Below, piece after piece: positions 58,633 through 64,000 of a stretch of DNA of 64,000 nucleotides (its first letter is position 1; the number at the start of each line of letters is the position of its first letter). The position numbers and the translations under genes are program-made. Source of the DNA: Rutpela maculata (Eukaryota > Arthropoda > Insecta > Coleoptera > Cerambycidae); the NCBI GenBank assembly GCA_936432065.2, contig OW386286.2, positions 117,019,519-117,083,518 on the forward strand, given 5' to 3'. The notes under the pieces are model-generated. The model did not search any database. It was not told the origin of the DNA and saw only the letters and a list, made by a program, of their open reading frames with translations.

Positions 58633-59720
58633 ATGCAACGCTACACGGGAGAAGAACGCTCGTTTTGTGTGCGCGAATATTACCGCAATAACAATTCCGC
58701 CACTATTGCACGCCGCAGATTTCGACAAAATTACAATCTCCACGATGTTCAGCAATGTCCAAGCCTTCCGTTGATTAAGCAATGGGTTCGTAAGTTCGAG
58801 GAAACTGGTTCAACGTTAAATAAACGCGTCCCCGGCCGTCGAAAGTCAGCGAGAACCGATGAAAACATTGAGAGAGTGAGAACGTCCACCCGCCAACAAC
58901 CAGACTTATCGACTCGAAAGCGCGCAGCCGCTTTAAATCTGACTAGATCGTCGGTGCTTCGCATCATTCACAAAGATTTACACATGCACCCGTATAAGAT
59001 TCAGTTAGTGCAAGAATTGAAGCCGACGGACCCCGCTAATAGACTTTTATTCGTTAACGAAATGATGAACCGATTTCCAACATTCGATAACATCTTATTC
59101 TCTGACGAGTCTCATTTCCACCTTAATGGCCATGTCAATAAACAAAACTGTCGCTACTGGTGTGCAGAAAACCCTAGAGAAAAACATCAAAGGCCTCTGC
59201 ATAGCCCGAAGGTCACAGTTTGGGCTGCAATGTCGGCATCCGGAATAATTGGCCCGTTTTTTTTTGAAGACCACCAAGGCCGCGCAGTAACTGTGAATTC
59301 TCGGCGTTATGTCGACATGATCCAAACGTTTTTCACTCCTGCTCTTCAGGAATTTGAAGGGTACACTCCAAACACTTGGTTCCAACAGGACGGAGCCACC
59401 TGCCACACTTCCAATCTCTCTTTGCCCGTCGTTCAGGCGCTTTTTCCAGGAAAATTGATTTCTCGAAGAGGAGACATACTGTGGCCCGCCCGAAGCCCGG
59501 ATTTGACTCCCTGTGATTTTTTTTATGGGGATACCTTAAAAGTCGAGTGTACTGCACCCGCCCCGCCACTCTGGAAGATTTAAAGGACAATATTCGGCAA
59601 GAAATCGAAGCCATAACTGAAGACACTTGCCGCCGCGTTATGGCAAATTGTAGAGCTCAGCTTCAGGAGTGCCGTGACAGAAATGGGGCACATTTAGACA
59701 ATGTCATCTTCAAGACATGA
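58633..59720 (+). pseudogene. Mariner-like (IS630-Tc1-mariner) transposase, one frameshift
   Basis: Cut-and-paste transposase. The N-terminal helix-turn-helix region (YTGEERSFCVREYYRNNNSA, then LIKQWVRKFEETGSTLNK and GRRKS) is followed by a second DNA-binding part (LSTRKRAAALNLTRSSVLRI) and a DDD catalytic domain: D in FSDESHFHLNG, D in WFQQDGATCHTS, D in WPARSPDLTPCDFF. I count 36 residues between the second and third Asp. The first frame runs 58633-59583, but family sequence switches frame at the run of eight T at 59517-59524 and continues with YLKSRVYCTRPATLEDLKDN to NGAHLDNVIFKT, stop at 59718-59720. A single lost T explains it, so the inactivation is recent or a homopolymer error in the assembly. 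All catalytic residues are intact. Codon usage and GC content are higher than in the flanks, as expected for a recent arrival. Confidence 0.9.
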
Positions 59721-60356
59721 TTTTCCAAAGAAAATTGTACATTTAAAAAATAAATTTGTTAAAATTGATCCGCTTGTTTTTTTTTAATTTCATTTCAAAA
59801 ATTAAGAGTATGATTCGCGGTAGGACACATAATATTTTCATTGATATATATGAAAAAGGTATATACGGGTGGGCGTGCACCTTTGACCAATGAAATATGC
59901 CCAAAGGCGGAGACAAACAGATTGTGTAATATAAGAGAAATAGTTCAAATATATTTCTGTCGTACAGAGTCGAATTCGCATTGGGTGCACAAGAATTTTT
60001 ATTTAAAGTAATTTGAGTAGGAAAACTGAATGCGGTTGTAGTGATTCCTTAGGCAGTGGTTTTTAATTAAAAGAAAAAACTATCTGTAGGTACATAATGT
60101 ATATTTACAGTGTACAGGGTGTCCTAGTTAACGCGTTATGTCCGATTTTCTAGGTAGTTTTTGAGATAAGTATTTTTATTCCGGGGAATCGATGCCGCTA
60201 AGAAACACATAATTGAACATCAAAGAAGAATTGATCGTATTATCTATGTTCTTAATTGACTATTAAAGGAAAGTAAAAAAAGGCATGTAAATTTTAAATA
60301 TCACTTCCGGTTTACATGGCAATGGCGTTCTTTTTCTTGAAAATAGAATATTAATT
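59721..60356. other. Unassigned DNA with fragments of repeat ends
   Basis: At 60037-60058 GTAGTGATTCCTTAGGCAGT is the right end of an ACTTCCAC-family copy whose body is missing. At about 60111 TACAGGGTGTCCTAGTTAAC is a common transposon-end motif. No gene. Confidence 0.45.
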
Positions 60357-60830
60357 ACTTCCACATCCAGTGGAAGTATAATAACAAAAAAATTTTTGAA
60401 AATTTTTATTGTTCAGATAGGCTTAGACTGTCATGAAAGGTCGACATTTTAAGTTTCAGCGAAAAAAAATTTCTGTCTGTCTGTCGGTCTAACTTTTTTG
60501 TGCGCACGATTACTCTGGAACCGTTTAAGATATTGACTTGAAATTTGGTACACGTATGTACTTTAACGGGATCTGGAACTAGATTATATTTTCATCTTAT
60601 TCCATCGAAGGGTTGGAGTGTAAATTGGGGTAAATGGGGAGGTAAACAGGTAAGTCAAGCAGGTAAGAGTCCGTAAAATTGGTATTTACTATATATAAGA
60701 GAAGCTAAGGTCTCGAAAAATTTTTTGACATTAGCTACCCCCATTACCCCATTTTTTAAGGGGACAAAAAAAAGTGTGATTTAGTGTATGTACAAGAACC
60801 ATAAACTTCAAAATATTTTTTTACTTTATA
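60357..60830 (+). mobile_element. ACTTCCAC-family repeat, 3'-truncated copy
   Basis: Starts ACTTCCACATCCAGTGGAAG and follows the consensus through GGAACCGTTTAAGATATTGA and the GGGTAAAT blocks, but is lost after CTTCAAAATATTTTTTTACT. The right-end sequence is absent. Confidence 0.8.
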
Positions 60831-60924
60831 GTCTAAAAATTTTTATTGAAAAATTACCAAAAATCCTCGCTATGTTGGGGTGATTTCTATTACGAATAAC
60901 TGGCAAAATAAGGATACATATATT

Positions 60925-61597
60925 ACTTCCACATCCAGTGGAAGTATAGTAACGACAAAAAATTTTTTAAAAATTTTTATTGTTCAAATAGGCTTAGAAT
61001 GTCATGAAACGTCGAAATTTTAAGTTTGAGTGAAAAAAAATTTCTGTCGGTCTGTAACTTTTTTTTGTGCGCACGTTTACTCTGGAACCGTTTGAGATAT
61101 TGACTTGAAATTTGGTACACATATGTACTTTAACGAGATCTAGAACTAGATTATATTTTCATCTTGTTCCGTCGAAGGGTTGGGGAGTAAATTGGGGTAA
61201 ATTTGGGGTAAATAGGTAAAAAAGCAGGTAAGAGTTCATAAAATTGGTATTTACTATATACAAGAGAAACTAAGGTCTCAAAAAAAATTTTGGCATTAGC
61301 CACCCCCATTACCACCCCCACCCCATTATTAAAGAGGATGGAAAACAAAATTTGATTTATTGTGTGTACATGAATCAGAAACCTCAAAATATTTTTTTAC
61401 CTTATCCACCCCCACTGCCACCCTCTATCACCACCCCCCACCCCACTACCGATGTGGGTTATCGTTTTATGGGTTTTTGAGGTAGACGAATTCAAATATT
61501 ATATTATTAAACAATTATTTCCACATACAACATTTTTTCGTTGTAAGTGACTTGGATAGAAAATCTGGATGTGGAAGTAGTGATTCCTTGGGCAGCG
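60925..61597 (+). mobile_element. ACTTCCAC-family repeat, full copy
   Basis: Complete direct copy 95 bp downstream of the truncated one, from ACTTCCACATCCAGTGGAAG to TTGGGCAGCG, preceded by TATT and followed by GTTTTTTTT. Confidence 0.87.
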
Positions 61598-61946
61598 GTT
61601 TTTTTTATTGTTAAATTAGTGTACAATATCGATAATTCTATCATTTCCAATTGAAATTAATATTTTGTGGACATGCCTATTGAAAGTCGCATTTCGGAGA
61701 TATGAACTTTACTTTGCTTTTTTTTAAATTAACACTCCATATATGTACCATTGAAACACCATAAAAAAAGCTTTGTTTTTATAATATGGTACTTATCTTA
61801 AACAAATTTTGTCTAATTTACTATAAATTTACAATTTATCAAATTAGCCATGGAAAACAAAAGTATGTAAATTAAAATAAACAATATGTTAGTACTGTCT
61901 AATTTCACTTTATTTTAAATAAAATGGAGAATTTCAATAATTGATA

Positions 61947-62643
61947 CAGTGTGTTTCACTTGAAATGGTAACACCCCAATAACTTTTTTATTTTTTTTTT
62001 CCGATTTGAATCACATTTTACTTACAAATTAGTATCTACTTATGACCAGAAAAACATTCGCCTCCTACGGTACCAAAGCCACCTGCGGTACCAAAATATG
62101 TGGAGAAAATCGAAAAATCATATTAGGCATTTTTTTGTCGGAAAATTTTGTTAATAAAACTTGTTCAGAATTATCCAAAATGGCCAAAATTTAATCAAAA
62201 TTAAAAAATGAAAAACTTAAATTTTAAAAATTTTGAAAATAATTATTTAAAAAAAACTGTAAATTGCTTTACAACTACCTGGCAGCTTGGGTTTAATTTC
62301 AAACAAAATTGTCATAGTACAGTTTTCTAAACGAAAAAACCCATTAAAATGATATTTTCGGACTTTGACATTATTTTAATAAAAATTTATATATTTTTTA
62401 TTTTGATTAAATTTTGGACTTAAGGTTTCTGAACAATTCTGAACAAGTTTCATTGACAAAATTTTCCAATAAAAATATGCTTAATATGATTTTTTGATTT
62501 TATCCGCATATTTTGGTACCGCAGATGGCTTTGCATTTGTAGGAGGTGCATTTTTTTCTGGTCATAAGTATATCCTAATTTGTTCCATACTTAAGTAAAA
62601 TTTGATTCAAATCAGAAAAAAAATTAAAAAGTGAAACACACTG
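61947..62643. mobile_element. Mariner-type palindromic element
   Basis: A 697-bp element with inverted arms of about 280 bp, ends CAGTGTGTTTCACTT and AAGTGAAACACACTG, flanked by TA on both sides (61945-61946 and 62644-62645). Arms share TATGACCAGAAAAA, GGTACCAAAATATG and CTTGTTCAGAATT words. No ORF. The TA target and CAGTG start fit a Tc1/mariner-derived MITE. Confidence 0.82.
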
Positions 62644-63044
62644 TATATTTTTCGGACTACCATGACTTAATGTACGAAAACATAAAACTTAATATCTACT
62701 ATAGTTTTTAAGAAAAATACTGTGTCATATATCATTGGAAAGAGTTTTCTATGGCCTTTCAAATGGTGTAAAGATATATTTAAAAAAACCAAGGTAAAGC
62801 TCATATCTCCGAAATTCGACTTGTTTGAATTGTTTTGCTGAAATGATGTTTGGAAAATATATGTGATATCCCATAACTTTTATTTTTGAACTTATTTACG
62901 TAACTCCTAAATAAAGAAGTTAAATGAGGTTCTAACGTTTGCACAACCACCCTGTACTGTTGACTATAATAAGGAACTTTAGTCTAGTTAATATAAAAAA
63001 CACGTTCTCAAATAAATTAAACATGTTCTGATAGAACATATTAA

Positions 63045-63152
63045 TAATAATAATTTTTCGTTTTTGTCTTTGGTGTTTTTCAAAAAAATTGCCGCCCTTG
63101 AATTTTGCCGCTAGAGCCCCTATAGCCCCCCCCCCCCCTAAATACGCCACTG
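63045..63152 (-). mobile_element. End fragment of a CAGTGGCGTATTTAG element
   Basis: On the minus strand it starts CAGTGGCGTATTTAGG, followed by a G run, CTATAGGGGC and GGGCGGCAA. CAGTGGCG-type ends with a poly-G tract are typical of a hAT-like repeat group. The other end was not identified. Confidence 0.45.
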
Positions 63153-63437
63153 ACTGCGCTCCGTCAGAAACCCTAAAATACCTATATGCATGTTTGGAGC
63201 ATATTTAATGTCCGATATATCAAAAAATATTACAGCTAGATCTATCAATCCTTATATGTTTGAAATCAGGGATAAAGGATCTAAAAGAAAAATATACAGG
63301 GTTTTCATTTAAAAACCAACCCTCATTATTATATCACGTGACATATGCAAGCAATTCTTTTTTAATTGCATTTAAAAAAATATACATACAACCCTACAAC
63401 TCTTATACGAAACTTTTTTTTATCTCCTTTATAGTTA

Positions 63438-63895
63438 TAATTCGTCCGCTGTCCTGGATTCCTAAATTTTTAAAAAAATTCGTAACCCGCATCCCCGAAA
63501 ATCTCCAGATATCGATTTTCATTCGAATACGACCAGAGATAACGAAATTCATCCGCCATCTTGGATTCCTAAATTTTGACCAAAAATTCGTAACCCGCAT
63601 CCCCGAAAACCCCCAGATATCGATTTTCAGTCGAATAGGACCATAGATGACGAAATTCGTCCACCATCTTGGATTCCCAAATTTTGACCAAAAATTCGTA
63701 ACCCGCATCCCCGAAAACTCCCAGACATCGATTTTCAGTCGAATAGGTCCATAGATGACGAAATTCGTCCGCCATCTTGGATTCCTAAATTTTGACCAAA
63801 AATTCGTAAACCGCATCCCCGAAAACCCCCAGATATCGATTTTCAGTCGAATAGGACCATAGATGACGAAATTCGTCCGCCATCTTGGATTCCTA
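63438..63895. repeat. Satellite-like tandem repeat, period about 109 bp
   Basis: About 4.2 units: GAAATTCGTCCGCCATCTTG, GATTCCTAAATTTTGACCAA, TTCGTAACCCGCATCCCCGA, CCCAGATATCGATTTTCAGT, CGAATAGGACCATAGATGAC. Unit starts lie near 63441, 63548, 63657, 63765 and 63874. The ORFs on both strands are by-products of the repeat. Confidence 0.9.
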
Positions 63896-64000
63896 AATAT
63901 CTTAGCAGTATGAGATTCCTCGGAAAACCTACGTCAGACTGGATTTTGAACCATAAACTTATCTCAGAAACTACCGAGAAAACCGAGCATAGCGCGTTGA

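Noticed and set aside
63403..63816. 137-residue minus-strand frame and a 128-residue plus-strand frame
   Set aside because: Both lie on the 109-bp tandem repeat and just echo its period.

Overview
The window looks like intergenic or intronic DNA from a large, AT-rich, transposon-packed animal genome, most probably an arthropod and likely an insect. Reasons: intron-like 3' splice sites, one convincing terminal exon of an ordinary gene, Jockey- and RTE-like LINEs, an insect-type mariner transposase, and many short non-autonomous DNA transposons with clear target-site duplications (TSDs). There is no operon structure, no bacterial gene and no CRISPR array.

The most notable feature is a near-perfect tandem array of a 308-bp unit at 2283-3632. 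Each full unit carries a complete type I hammerhead ribozyme (core CTGATGA and GAAA, cleavage after GTC). This is the architecture of a metazoan retrozyme, a small non-autonomous retroelement replicated through self-cleaved circular RNA. The four ribozymes have a very short stem III formed by the palindrome CACGTG, so they may work best as dimers. The array abuts one arm of an inverted repeat of about 170 bp.

1-12.2 kb: retrozyme; copies of a family of about 670 bp beginning ACTTCCACATCC; a long inverted-repeat element split by two later insertions; a degenerate tandem repeat; a hAT palindrome; and a broken transposon ORF with FEN1-like motifs. 12.2-16.5 kb: a three-level nest, in which a TIR element contains a Jockey-like LINE, which contains a small hAT element. 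The LINE sits in a tRNA-like module of the TIR element. 16.7-24.2 kb: MITEs, an inverted pair of one MITE, a second LINE 3' end beside a tRNA-like module, a minisatellite, a Transib-like element with CACAGTG ends, and a 603-bp AC microsatellite. 24.3-29 kb: local duplications and more copies of the ACTTCCAC family. 29-56 kb: sparser, mostly unassigned AT-rich DNA with scattered LINE ends, MITEs and possible exons. 55.7-56.2 kb, minus strand: the last exon of a host gene encoding a tail that ends in a CaaX prenylation motif; its upstream exons are not in the window as far as I can see. 56.8-64 kb: a piggyBac-type MITE, a large palindrome, a mariner transposase with one apparent frameshift, more ACTTCCAC copies, a mariner-type palindrome and a satellite of about 109 bp.

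Almost everything annotated is mobile or repetitive DNA. The only host-gene sequence I support with confidence is the CaaX exon. A second possible terminal exon (34.1 kb) is weaker. Superfamily names for non-autonomous elements rest on TIR sequence plus TSD length and are inference.
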